Below, piece by piece: positions 5,556 through 12,716 of a stretch of 17,806 bases of DNA (position 1 is its first letter; each line of letters opens with the position of its first letter). Source of the DNA: JAWWAH01 sp033721415 (GTDB taxonomy: Bacteria > Patescibacteriota > Minisyncoccia > Spechtbacterales > 2-12-FULL-38-22). The stretch is taken from assembly GCA_033721415.1 (NCBI GenBank), contig JAWWAH010000020.1, positions 1 through 17,806 on the forward strand, in the 5' to 3' direction. The notes under the pieces are model-generated. The model saw only the letters and a list, made by a program, of their open reading frames with translations. It was not told the DNA's origin and searched no databases. A program made the translations under genes and the position numbers.

Positions 5556-6056
5556 CTATGCTTCTTGGCGTAGATCTTTTAAATGTTGTTTTACTTTATC
5601 ATTTTCAGGATCTAATTTAGATGCATATTCAAAAGTTTCTATAGCAAATTTATTTTTGTTATTATCAACATACCACACACCCAATTTAATATACGGATCA
5701 GGATTTTCAGGATCTTTCTTTATGGCTTCTATCCAATATTCCTCATCCTTATCTTGAACAAGGGATGATACATGCACCCCTCTTTTTCTAGATAATGCTG
5801 TGTCTTGTTTTTTATCTTTAGAAATATTTGCAAATCTAGCTTTAGGCAAAGATACTTTCGGAAGGGAAATATTAGATAGAGATATTTTAGGTATTGATAC
5901 TTCTGATATAAATTTAGGTAACCTGACTTTCGGAAGATTTTTGCTTTCCCAAAAACCTATTACAGTTTTTTTTATTTCTGCTCCATAATATTTCCACACA
6001 ATAATCAAAATACCGCTTCCTGCGAGTATTATGAGAGAGCTGAAAATATATATCAT
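5556..6056 (-). CDS. Membrane-anchored protein with a period-5 repeat linker and TPR motif
   Basis: 166 residues. Residues 2-20 are a hydrophobic N-terminal anchor. Residues about 41-79 carry a period-5 repeat of the form S-(I/L)-P-K-(I/V/A), for example VSIPKISLSNISLPKVSLPK, with hydrophobic residues at positions 0 and 3 of each unit. Residues about 105-163 form a tetratricopeptide hairpin and a following helix (EEYWIEAIKKDPENPDPY, then FAIETFEYASKLDPEN). Such proteins act as membrane-tethered protein-binding scaffolds; the partner is unknown. It has its own likely promoter at 6082-6110 overlapping the end of tsf, and no clear Shine-Dalgarno. The gene runs straight into tRNA-Thr(GGT). Confidence 0.75.
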   Translation of the reverse strand: MIYIFSSLIILAGSGILIIVWKYYGAEIKKTVIGFWESKNLPKVRLPKFISEVSIPKISLSNISLPKVSLPKARFANISKDKKQDTALSRKRGVHVSSLVQDKDEEYWIEAIKKDPENPDPYIKLGVWYVDNNKNKFAIETFEYASKLDPENDKVKQHLKDLRQEA

Positions 6057-6081
6057 AATCTTTGGGTTTGTTTATAAAAAC

Positions 6082-6110
6082 AGTATACTTTATAGTTCGT
6101 ATCTGGTAAA
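6082..6110 (-). promoter_or_regulatory. Sigma70-like promoter inside the tsf 3' end
   Basis: Minus strand: -35 TTTACC (6105-6110), 17-nt spacer, -10 TATACT (6082-6087). It would give a short leader before the ATG at 6056 and could drive the TPR gene and the tRNA-rpmG cluster independently of rpsB-tsf. Confidence 0.5.
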
Positions 6111-6674
6111 ACTGCCCACCTGAATATTTTCTCCAAGCTTTGCTATGTAAGATTCTACCAACTCTTTTATTTTTGTATCAGGATCTTTAACAAAGGATTG
6201 TTCTAATAACGATACCTCTTCAGCAAATTTTTGCATTTTACCTTCAACTATCTGCTCTACTATATTTTCAGGCTTTCCAGAATCTGCAACCTGTTCTTTG
6301 TATATTTTTTTCTCCGCCTCTTTAACTTCTTCAGGTATGTCTTCGGGCGAAAGATATTCTGGGCTCATTGCAGCAATATGCATAGCAATATCCTCTCCTA
6401 ACTTCTGAAACTCTTCTGTGCGTGCTACAAAGTCTGTTTCACAGTAAAGCTTTAGCAATACGCCTAGTTTACCACCTGCATGAATATAGGAAAACACAAG
6501 GCCGTCTCCTGCATTACGGTCACTTTTTTTCGCTGCTTTTGCAGCTCCTTTTTTACGAAGAACTTCGAGAGCTTTGTCATAGTCATCTCCCGCCTCTTCT
6601 AAAGCCTTTTTCACGTCTAACATGCCAGCGCCAGTTTCTTCTCGTAATTTTTTAATTTGTTCTATTTCAGCCAT
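6090..6674 (-). CDS. tsf: Translation elongation factor Ts (short form)
   Basis: 194 residues. EF-Ts is the guanine-nucleotide exchange factor for EF-Tu in the cytoplasm. The N-terminal UBA-like domain (IKKLREETGAGMLDVKKALEEAG, about 7-29) and the core motif TDFVAR (80-85), which displaces Mg2+ in EF-Tu, are intact. At 194 residues it lacks much of the C-terminal half found in the ~280-residue E. coli protein and resembles the short Thermus type. It lies 18 nt downstream of rpsB, the conserved rpsB-tsf pair. No Shine-Dalgarno is visible before its ATG, so translation may depend on rpsB readthrough or an AT-rich unstructured start. Confidence 0.96.
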   Translation of the reverse strand: MAEIEQIKKLREETGAGMLDVKKALEEAGDDYDKALEVLRKKGAAKAAKKSDRNAGDGLVFSYIHAGGKLGVLLKLYCETDFVARTEEFQKLGEDIAMHIAAMSPEYLSPEDIPEEVKEAEKKIYKEQVADSGKPENIVEQIVEGKMQKFAEEVSLLEQSFVKDPDTKIKELVESYIAKLGENIQVGSFTRYEL

Positions 6675-6692
6675 AAAAACAATTCAAATTAA

Positions 6693-7493
6693 TTATTTTT
6701 TATCTTTTGATGCCTTTTTCTTTGTTTTTTTAGTCTTTTTTTTAGATTTTCCTTTAGTATTTTTCATCATAGCATCCTTAACCTTCCCTGTTATTAACTC
6801 AACTGAGCTGATAGCATCATCGTTCGCAGGTATTATGTAGTCAATCATTTCAGGGTTAATGTTCGTGTCAGCTATTGCAATGGTTTTAATTCCAATTTTC
6901 TTAGCCTCTTCTAAAGCAAGGTTGTCCTCATGAGCATCTACAACAAAAACTGCATCTGGTAGTTTATCCATATCTTCAAGACCTCCTAGATTATATTCAA
7001 GTTTTTGAATTTCTTTATCCATTTGCATACGTTCATGCTTAGGATATTTTTCCCATTCTTCTGATTTTTTCTTAGCTCTAAGATCTTTTAGATGTTGTAC
7101 TCTTTGGGATATTGTCTTCCAGTTTGTTAAGGTTCCCCCAAGCCATCGTACATCCACATAAGGCATACCTGTTTCTTTCGCAGCTTCTCTAATAATATTT
7201 CTAACAGGTAATTTTGTGCCTACGAATAAGATGGTCTTGTTGCTTTTCACAAGATCTTCTACGGCTTTAAGAGCTTTATCAAGCTCTTCTTTTGTTTTTG
7301 TCACATCAATGATATGAGCATTGTTGCGTACACCAAAAATGTAAGGGAACATTCCTGGATGTACTGTTGATTTTTCGTGGCCAAATTGAACTCCAGCCTC
7401 GACAAACTCCTCCAATTCTTTGGGAAGTTCTTGTACGGCCTCATCTTCGGAGACCTCTTTTGTTTTTGTTTCTTTATCTTTTTGTGTAGTCAT
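6693..7493 (-). CDS. rpsB: 30S ribosomal protein S2
   Basis: 266 residues. The S2 core is clear: AGVQFGHE (33-40), PYIFGVRNNAHIIDV (50-64), then VFVVDAHEDNLALEEA and IADTNINPEMIDYIIPANDD. There is an N-terminal extension of about 25 charged residues and a Lys-rich C-terminal tail (about the last 22 residues), both outside the family core. S2 binds the back of the small subunit and is needed for late assembly and initiation. A strong promoter (7503-7531) ends 9 nt before the ATG, so the mRNA has almost no leader and no Shine-Dalgarno. Confidence 0.97.
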   Translation of the reverse strand: MTTQKDKETKTKEVSEDEAVQELPKELEEFVEAGVQFGHEKSTVHPGMFPYIFGVRNNAHIIDVTKTKEELDKALKAVEDLVKSNKTILFVGTKLPVRNIIREAAKETGMPYVDVRWLGGTLTNWKTISQRVQHLKDLRAKKKSEEWEKYPKHERMQMDKEIQKLEYNLGGLEDMDKLPDAVFVVDAHEDNLALEEAKKIGIKTIAIADTNINPEMIDYIIPANDDAISSVELITGKVKDAMMKNTKGKSKKKTKKTKKKASKDKK

Positions 7494-7502
7494 ACGGATT
7501 TA

Positions 7503-7531
7503 AGTATATCTTAAAATTAATATTATGACAA
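7503..7531 (-). promoter_or_regulatory. Sigma70-type promoter of rpsB-tsf
   Basis: Minus strand: -35 TTGTCA (7526-7531), 17-nt spacer, -10 TATACT (7503-7508), 5 of 6 matches in each box. The ATG begins 10 nt after the -10, which predicts a leader of 0-3 nt. Confidence 0.75.
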
Positions 7532-7580
7532 GTACCAATAAAGGTTGTTTATAAATATTTTTTTGCAAAAACTACCAGAT

Positions 7581-7605
7581 AAAAGAGCCGCTTTGCGGCT
7601 CTTTT
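7581..7605. terminator. Strong bidirectional intrinsic terminator
   Basis: An 11-bp stem AAAAGAGCCGC/GCGGCTCTTTT with TTT loop and T-runs on both strands. It lies 12 nt beyond the stop of the minus-strand membrane-protein gene and isolates it from the rpsB promoter. Confidence 0.88.
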
Positions 7606-7617
7606 TGTATAAAAAGC

Positions 7618-8619
7618 TTAGGAGAATGGTTTTGGATGATCATCGCACTCTTGACAATCCTTAATTTTTTCCGAAGGGTGGTTTTCTTGTTCATGAATTT
7701 CTCTATTTTTACGAAGTTCTTTCCATTCTTCAAGTCCATATTTTGCACTGCCACCAAGGGCCATAACAAGCGCTGTCATAAACATTAATGCAAAAATAGT
7801 GTGTGGAAGATAAGGAAGAACTTCAAATCCATAAAGCAGAAATACCAAAAAGCCAAACAGGAATACAGACAGAGCAACTAGATGACCTGGTCTCTCTTGT
7901 TTACAATCAGAACACCACAGAGAAAGAACTATATTATGTCCTGCATAACTAGACAATGCAGCTAAATAAATCCAAGGATAATCACTGGGAACTTCTTTAC
8001 CGCCTGTTGCCTCTACAATTATCAAAACTATAAAGACAACCGTAGAATAAACGCTCATAGATAATAGAACATTGTTATGTACTATTCTGGCAGTTTTTCT
8101 AACTAATATTTTTGCAGCTGAAGCTGCAGCTATAATAAATGGAGTAATACCAATTGCTACAAATGTCGGTTCAGGGACTTCGACAAAATATCCTGCACCA
8201 AATGGAGCAGGTACTTCAAGTGCTGCAAGAACAACTAGAGATAGACAAATTATCATAAAACCCAGTCCGATATACTGGCCATATCTTTTTCCAATTCTGA
8301 GGTAAGGATCACTTACATTTTCGTCTTCATCCAAAACACGTATCTTATGCCTATCGGCTAATGTTCCCACAAGAGAATACATAAAGTCTATGCCGATATA
8401 AGTACCCACAATTGCAGTTAAGAAAATAGGGTCGGACCAAGTATGACCCGCGGTTGCAAGAACGCTAAAAACCAAGGTTAGTAGTGTAGCAATGACTGTT
8501 GCAATATGTAAAACAGATATAGCATCATTGGGTCCGCGCTTATTAGCATGCGACCACCACGAAAGTAACACTAAGACAAGTAACCCAAGGCCACCTATCA
8601 AGTATCCTAATAGATTCAT
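7618..8619 (-). CDS. Nine-span membrane protein with paired CxxC motifs, unknown function
   Basis: 333 residues. About nine hydrophobic segments lie near residues 3-22, 36-55, 64-86, 116-136, 153-172, 184-203, 214-236, 246-265 and 270-290. Between spans 7 and 8 lies CSDC (236-239), and the hydrophilic C-terminal tail ends with CQEC followed by acidic residues and His (322-328), two possible metal-binding or redox pairs. A conserved-looking polar loop follows span 3 (ADRHKIRVLDEDEN, 88-101). The start is secure: AAAGGAGG about 8 nt upstream. A -10-like TATAAA lies on the minus strand near 8649. I do not recognise a transporter family. Confidence 0.8.
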   Translation of the reverse strand: MNLLGYLIGGLGLLVLVLLSWWSHANKRGPNDAISVLHIATVIATLLTLVFSVLATAGHTWSDPIFLTAIVGTYIGIDFMYSLVGTLADRHKIRVLDEDENVSDPYLRIGKRYGQYIGLGFMIICLSLVVLAALEVPAPFGAGYFVEVPEPTFVAIGITPFIIAAASAAKILVRKTARIVHNNVLLSMSVYSTVVFIVLIIVEATGGKEVPSDYPWIYLAALSSYAGHNIVLSLWCSDCKQERPGHLVALSVFLFGFLVFLLYGFEVLPYLPHTIFALMFMTALVMALGGSAKYGLEEWKELRKNREIHEQENHPSEKIKDCQECDDHPKPFS

Positions 8620-8734
8620 TAAACCACCTCCTTTTCAAAGTGCTTTATACTAGGATTTAACCACAATAATGCATCTAAATCAAGAAAACGAGCTTTTATT
8701 CTTGCCCAAAGCGCTAATTAGAAAGCTTGAGGGG

Positions 8735-8763
8735 TTGCAATTGAAGACTAACTACTATATAAT
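8735..8763 (+). promoter_or_regulatory. Sigma70 promoter of rpmE-prfA
   Basis: -35 TTGCAA (8735-8740), 17-nt spacer, perfect -10 TATAAT (8758-8763). The leader would be about 37 nt and AT-rich, with no Shine-Dalgarno before the rpmE ATG. Confidence 0.75.
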
Positions 8764-8806
8764 ATTTTATGTTGTTTAAAGAATAATAATAGAGTAATAA
8801 TAAATT

Positions 8807-9088
8807 ATGAAATCAGATATCCACCCAAAATATAATACAAAAACAAAAGTCATTTGCGGATGCGGAAATGAATTTTTTGTTGGCTCAACTCAAGAAAAAA
8901 TAGAAACCGAAATCTGTAGCGCTTGCCATCCATTTTATACAGGAAAAGAACGTGGCGCTGTTTCAGGTGGTCGTGTAGAAAAATTCAAAAAACGACTTGA
9001 AAAAAAGACTGACTTCCAGAAAAAGGCAGAGAAGAAGGCCAAAAAGAAGAAGAAAAGAAAAGAGAAAACCGAAAAAAAGGATAAGTAG
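8807..9088 (+). CDS. rpmE: 50S ribosomal protein L31
   Basis: 93 residues. The core (1-50) begins MKSDIHPKYN and ends with the signature HPFYTGKERG (41-50). Cys17, Cys19, Cys37 and Cys40 are the zinc ligands of the C+ form. L31 bridges the large and small subunits at the central protuberance. Residues 56-93 are an almost purely Lys/Glu/Arg tail about 20-30 residues longer than usual. Its gene is followed after 9 nt by prfA, a common pairing, and the stop codon overlaps the prfA ribosome-binding site. Confidence 0.96.
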   Translation: MKSDIHPKYNTKTKVICGCGNEFFVGSTQEKIETEICSACHPFYTGKERGAVSGGRVEKFKKRLEKKTDFQKKAEKKAKKKKKRKEKTEKKDK

Positions 9089-9097
9089 AGGGAATCC

Positions 9098-10150
9098 GTG
9101 GATGATCTCAAAAAACTAAAAAAAGAATACAAGGAACTATCAAATGAACTCGCTTCACCCGAGATTTTTTCTAATCCTCAAAAATTACAAGAACTCTCTA
9201 AGAGGCATAGCGAACTAAAACAAATTATAGATATCAGGGAAGATATATCTCGTCTAGATGCACAAATAAAGGAAAACAAAAACATGCTTGAAAACGAAAG
9301 CGATGAAGAGTTAAAAGCTATGGCAGAAGAAGAGCTAGTCTCTGATAAAAAAAAGAAAAAAGCTCTCAAAAAAGAACTTAATGATATATTGAATCCTCCA
9401 ATTGGCTCCAATATAAAAGAGGCTATTGTTGAAATAAGGGCTGGTGTAGGAGGAGAAGAAGCTGCACTTTTTGCACAAGACCTCTTTAGAATGTACACTC
9501 GCTACGCAGAACAAAAGGGATGGAAGGTTGAGATAATAGAAGAAAGCAAAAGCGACCTAAAAGGCATCAAGGAAGTTACATTTGGCGTCAAAGGAGAAAG
9601 TGCTTATTTTCTTCTAAAAAATGAGAGTGGTGTGCATAGAGTCCAAAGAATACCCGAAACCGAAAAGGGAGGTAGGATCCATACATCGACTGCATCAGTG
9701 GCCGTTTTGCCAAAAGCAAAACCAGTAGATATAGAAATAAGACCCGAAGATATAAAGTTTGAAGCGTTTCGTTCATCTGGGCCAGGTGGGCAGAATGTAA
9801 ATAAAGTTTCAACTGCTGTAAGAATCACTCACCTACCCACTGGTATAGCAGTGGCCTCTCAAACAGCCAAAAGCCAGGCTCAAAATCGTGAAAATGCAAT
9901 GACAATACTAAGGTCTAGACTACTTAAAGCAAAACAAGAAGAAGAAGAGCGTAAGCGAAAAGAAAAAAGAAGAGAACAAATAGGAAGTGGTGAAAGGAGC
10001 GAGAAGATAAGAACATACAATTTTCCACAAGATAGAGTTACCGATCACAGGATAAATAAAAGCTGGTTTGGGCTTCCTAAAATTATGGATGGAAATCTAG
10101 ATGATATTATAGAGGCAATTACAAAAGCTGATAACGACAGTGAAGAATAA
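9098..10150 (+). CDS. prfA: Peptide chain release factor 1
   Basis: 350 residues. It recognises UAA/UAG stop codons and triggers hydrolysis of peptidyl-tRNA. The stop-codon reading tripeptide is PET (186-188, the RF1-type PxT, not the RF2 SPF) in HRVQRIPETE, and the catalytic loop is GPGGQNVNK with GGQ at 230-232. The N-terminal coiled-coil domain (1-100) is Lys/Glu-rich. Translation starts at GTG (9098): the frame begins there and GAGGGA lies about 6 nt upstream. It is cotranscribed with rpmE. The methyltransferase gene prmC, often adjacent, is not in the window. Confidence 0.96.
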   Translation: MDDLKKLKKEYKELSNELASPEIFSNPQKLQELSKRHSELKQIIDIREDISRLDAQIKENKNMLENESDEELKAMAEEELVSDKKKKKALKKELNDILNPPIGSNIKEAIVEIRAGVGGEEAALFAQDLFRMYTRYAEQKGWKVEIIEESKSDLKGIKEVTFGVKGESAYFLLKNESGVHRVQRIPETEKGGRIHTSTASVAVLPKAKPVDIEIRPEDIKFEAFRSSGPGGQNVNKVSTAVRITHLPTGIAVASQTAKSQAQNRENAMTILRSRLLKAKQEEEERKRKEKRREQIGSGERSEKIRTYNFPQDRVTDHRINKSWFGLPKIMDGNLDDIIEAITKADNDSEE

Positions 10151-10176
10151 ATGCCCCTAGTATAAAAATAATAATA

Positions 10177-10185
10177 TGATATAAT
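10177..10185 (+). promoter_or_regulatory. Extended -10 promoter upstream of the LysM-like envelope gene
   Basis: TGA-TATAAT is a perfect extended -10. It lies 27 nt after the prfA stop and would produce an unusually long leader of about 205 nt before the ATG at 10399. No -35 match is seen. Confidence 0.55.
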
Positions 10186-10277
10186 TGTTTATTGAGTGGT
10201 CATTGAAATATAAAACAATAGCCACGAGTTCCTTCCTACTATAGATCTTTAAAAAATATTCCGGCGTAAAGCCCAAA

Positions 10278-10380
10278 ACTTCCGATCAATTGAAAGTTGG
10301 TTTCAAGATTAATTATAAAATTATAAATTTTTAATTTTGATCTCGCTTTCAATTGTATTATTTTTATTACGATTGGAAGT
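10278..10380 (+). promoter_or_regulatory. Long structured 5' leader hairpin
   Basis: Nested complementarity: ACTTCCGATC (10278-10287) with GATTGGAAGT (10371-10380), AATTGAAAG (10288-10296) with CTTTCAATT (10346-10354), AGATTAA (10306-10312) with TTGATCT (10337-10343). Together they make one interrupted 100-nt hairpin ending 18 nt before the start codon. The stems are AT-rich. This matches no riboswitch that I recognise, and it could be an mRNA stability or translational control element. Confidence 0.45.
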
Positions 10381-10398
10381 GGGATCAACATCATAAAC

Positions 10399-11115
10399 AT
10401 GACAGAGAACACATTAAATTCATCAAATTTTTTCGAAACAGAAGAAGTTACACTTAATGAAGCAGGATTCGAAGGTGAAACATCTTCAGCATTTGAGGGC
10501 GAAGTAATATCCCCTATTAGTAGGCCAACAGGACCCAAATTTGGCAAAGACGCATTAAGCAAAATAGAATCAGACAAATTTAGTGGATGGGGTAAAAAAA
10601 TAAAAGATTTTGTTCAAGAAAAAAAATATGCCTTAGTGGCAGTGCTTGGAGTGGTTCTTTTCGCAGCAGCAGGATTTTGGGCTGCAACAGCACTACATGG
10701 CACATCTCTTCCACTTGGTCTAGCTGATTTGCAAAAAGGCGTAGCGGTAGAAGAAGGTGCTTCGGTAACAACTCCAACATTCGATAATGTATCACTAACA
10801 ACACAGGGAAGCTCCCAGGTTGCCTCATCAACATCAGAAATTACACTAGCAGCAGAAACTGGAGAAGGAGTAACTCATGTTGCACGAAAAGCAGTTACGC
10901 AACAGATGGAAAAAGCAGGGTTAAGCCTATCAGCAGAACAAAGGATATATGCAGAAGACTTTCTTAAAGACCAAGTGGGAGCAACAACGCTTACACTAGG
11001 ACAAGAGGTGACATTTTCAGCAGAAGATATTAACGCAGCTATAGCTGCTGCTCAAGGTCTCTCTGAAGCAGAACTTCAAAACCTAACACAATACACTCAA
11101 AACGTAAGCTTCTAA
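10399..11115 (+). CDS. Single-span envelope protein with LysM-like C-terminal domain
   Basis: 238 residues. A cytoplasmic acidic N-terminus (1-60) is followed by a basic stretch and one membrane span (about 77-99, ALVAVLGVVLFAAAGFWAA), then a Ser/Thr-rich linker (115-150) and a compact domain at 152-238. The domain begins ETGEGVTHVARKA, similar to the start of LysM-type peptidoglycan-binding repeats, and ends in helices (SAEDINAAIAAAQGL, SEAELQNLTQYTQ). I associate this domain with hypothetical proteins of CPR genomes; that is from memory, not a search. It probably sits outside the membrane and may bind the cell wall. A strong terminator follows. There is no convincing Shine-Dalgarno, but a long leader hairpin precedes it. 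Confidence 0.75.
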   Translation: MTENTLNSSNFFETEEVTLNEAGFEGETSSAFEGEVISPISRPTGPKFGKDALSKIESDKFSGWGKKIKDFVQEKKYALVAVLGVVLFAAAGFWAATALHGTSLPLGLADLQKGVAVEEGASVTTPTFDNVSLTTQGSSQVASSTSEITLAAETGEGVTHVARKAVTQQMEKAGLSLSAEQRIYAEDFLKDQVGATTLTLGQEVTFSAEDINAAIAAAQGLSEAELQNLTQYTQNVSF

Positions 11116-11173
11116 CTGCAAAACGGTTAGTGCCTACAGCTCCTAAACTTCTAAAGTTTCAAAAATCCAGTTC

Positions 11174-11201
11174 AAAAAACGCGCCGTACGGCGCGTTTTT
11201 T
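11174..11201. terminator. Bidirectional intrinsic terminator between convergent genes
   Basis: A 28-nt perfect palindrome: AAAAAACGCGCC, GTAC centre, GGCGCGTTTTTT. The GC-rich stem is flanked by A/T runs, so it terminates on both strands. It lies between the envelope gene (plus) and the transglycosylase gene (minus). Confidence 0.92.
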
Positions 11202-11227
11202 GATTTTTATAACTTAATCTGTATTAT

Positions 11228-12682
11228 TTATCTTCCCTCTAGAATATCTATGTCTTGTTGATAATCTGCCGCTCTTGCCATAATCTGATTGCCATAAAAA
11301 TGGTTTATAGATGGCCCAGGGCATCTTCCTGAATAATATATCATAGCAGCACACCATTCATCGTTATAGCCTCCTCCTGCTGCTCCTGCGGCGGATAGCT
11401 TAACAGCTGATGCCAAGAACGCATCTCGTATCAACCAGGGGTCAGCAGGGCGTCCTAGGATAGCAGCAACCCTATCCCTATAACCCATCCATGTTGAAGG
11501 TAAAAATTGTGCGGGGCCCATCGCTCCACCATATCCATAAGGAACCCCTTGATAATATATCTCAGGCCAACAAGATATTCTTGTATTGTATGGGTCTCTT
11601 CCTAATTCTTGAGTTATTTGGAAAAATGGCTCTACGTCACGAGTTGCCTTCATTGTTCTTGGTATTATTCTTCCAGTATTTACACCTTTGCCATCGCCGT
11701 TATCTTTGTTGTGCAAAGTACATAATCCAACATTTTTACCCCATGATGATTCTTGCTTTAAAACAGAAAGCAAGAATGCTGCACGCACCCCAGTAACATT
11801 TTCTGCATATTTAGCATGATTGTAAGCTTCTTCGAAAGTAACAGCTACTCCAGCACCCTCAAGACGGAATAATTGATTTCGTACCTGACTAATTGTTTTG
11901 GCTGTGTTGTCTGCAAGCTCTTGGTATTCTTCTTCTTTCTCCTGAGATGCTTCAAGAAGATCTTCTTTTTCAGCAATCTTTGAATTTAACTGTGCTCTTT
12001 GTGCGCTCTGTAGCTGGAGATTTGCAGCCTGCTCATCCATTTTTTGTTCTAAAGCGAGTTTTTCTTCTTCAATGTCAGCTTTTATTTCTTTGATTTTTGC
12101 AAGTGCTTCTGACAAGCCGGTTTGCAAGCTATGGATATTGTGAACATCTGCAAAAAATTCTGATAATGTTTCGCTAGTTAGCACTATTTCAACTGTAGAG
12201 GTTTTATCAAGCTTATAGATGCTCAAGATGAGATTAGACATTAATTCTTTCTGTTTATCTATCTTCTCATTTAATTCATCAATAGCTTCCTGATTAGCCT
12301 GAATAGCAAGATCTGTTTTTTCTAGAGTAAGCCTAATCTTTCTTATCTCAAGCTGGATACCATATATTTGATTCTCTAAAATAGATATATCTCTACTGTA
12401 GCTTTTTCTCTCAGCACGATATTTTTCCTCCTCTGCCCTATTCGCCTGAAGTTCTTGTTCTAAGTCTTGCAATTTTCTTTTGAGTTCTTCTATTTCATCT
12501 TGAGTTGTTTGATCACCAGAGGAATCTTGTGCATAGCTGGTTATATATCCTGATCCAAGTATAAATCCTGATACAAAAACAATTATTCCCAGTACAAGAA
12601 AAAACCGCACAAAAGTATCATACCTTTGTGCGGTTTTTATATGCTCTAATTTTTTTATAAAATTATTGAAGAATACTTGCAT
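11228..12682 (-). CDS. Coiled-coil lytic transglycosylase (PcsB/CwlO-like N-terminus, SLT-like C-terminus)
   Basis: 484 residues from the ATG at 12682. The open frame continues upstream to 12820, but that part is antisense-like Lys/Arg coding inside the rplY acidic tail and is rejected. A hydrophobic signal/anchor lies at about 26-46, with possible cleavage after SYA (51). A long coiled coil spans about 58-274, as in PcsB/CwlO-type septum hydrolase regulators. The catalytic domain is at about 282-454: LKQESSWGKN with the probable acid Glu311, and GAMGPAQFLPSTW, typical of peptidoglycan lytic transglycosylases. It would cleave murein glycan strands outside the membrane. The GTG at codon 25 is an alternative start that would give a minimal signal peptide. 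The gene follows rplY by 34 nt; a terminator-like hairpin overlaps codons 15-28. Confidence 0.88.
   Translation of the reverse strand: MQVFFNNFIKKLEHIKTAQRYDTFVRFFLVLGIIVFVSGFILGSGYITSYAQDSSGDQTTQDEIEELKRKLQDLEQELQANRAEEEKYRAERKSYSRDISILENQIYGIQLEIRKIRLTLEKTDLAIQANQEAIDELNEKIDKQKELMSNLILSIYKLDKTSTVEIVLTSETLSEFFADVHNIHSLQTGLSEALAKIKEIKADIEEEKLALEQKMDEQAANLQLQSAQRAQLNSKIAEKEDLLEASQEKEEEYQELADNTAKTISQVRNQLFRLEGAGVAVTFEEAYNHAKYAENVTGVRAAFLLSVLKQESSWGKNVGLCTLHNKDNGDGKGVNTGRIIPRTMKATRDVEPFFQITQELGRDPYNTRISCWPEIYYQGVPYGYGGAMGPAQFLPSTWMGYRDRVAAILGRPADPWLIRDAFLASAVKLSAAGAAGGGYNDEWCAAMIYYSGRCPGPSINHFYGNQIMARAADYQQDIDILEGR
12599..12638 (-). terminator. Terminator-like hairpin embedded in the start of the transglycosylase gene
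   Basis: A 14-bp stem AAAAACCGCACAAA (12600-12613)/TTTGTGCGGTTTTT (12625-12638). On the minus strand it is followed by a T-run (GCGGTTTTTTC). It has all the features of an intrinsic terminator, lies about 80 nt after the rplY stop, and overlaps codons 15-28 of the next gene. Confidence 0.7.
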
Positions 12683-12716
12683 CGGTTCCCAAAATGCGTG
12701 ATTTAATAATCGCTTA

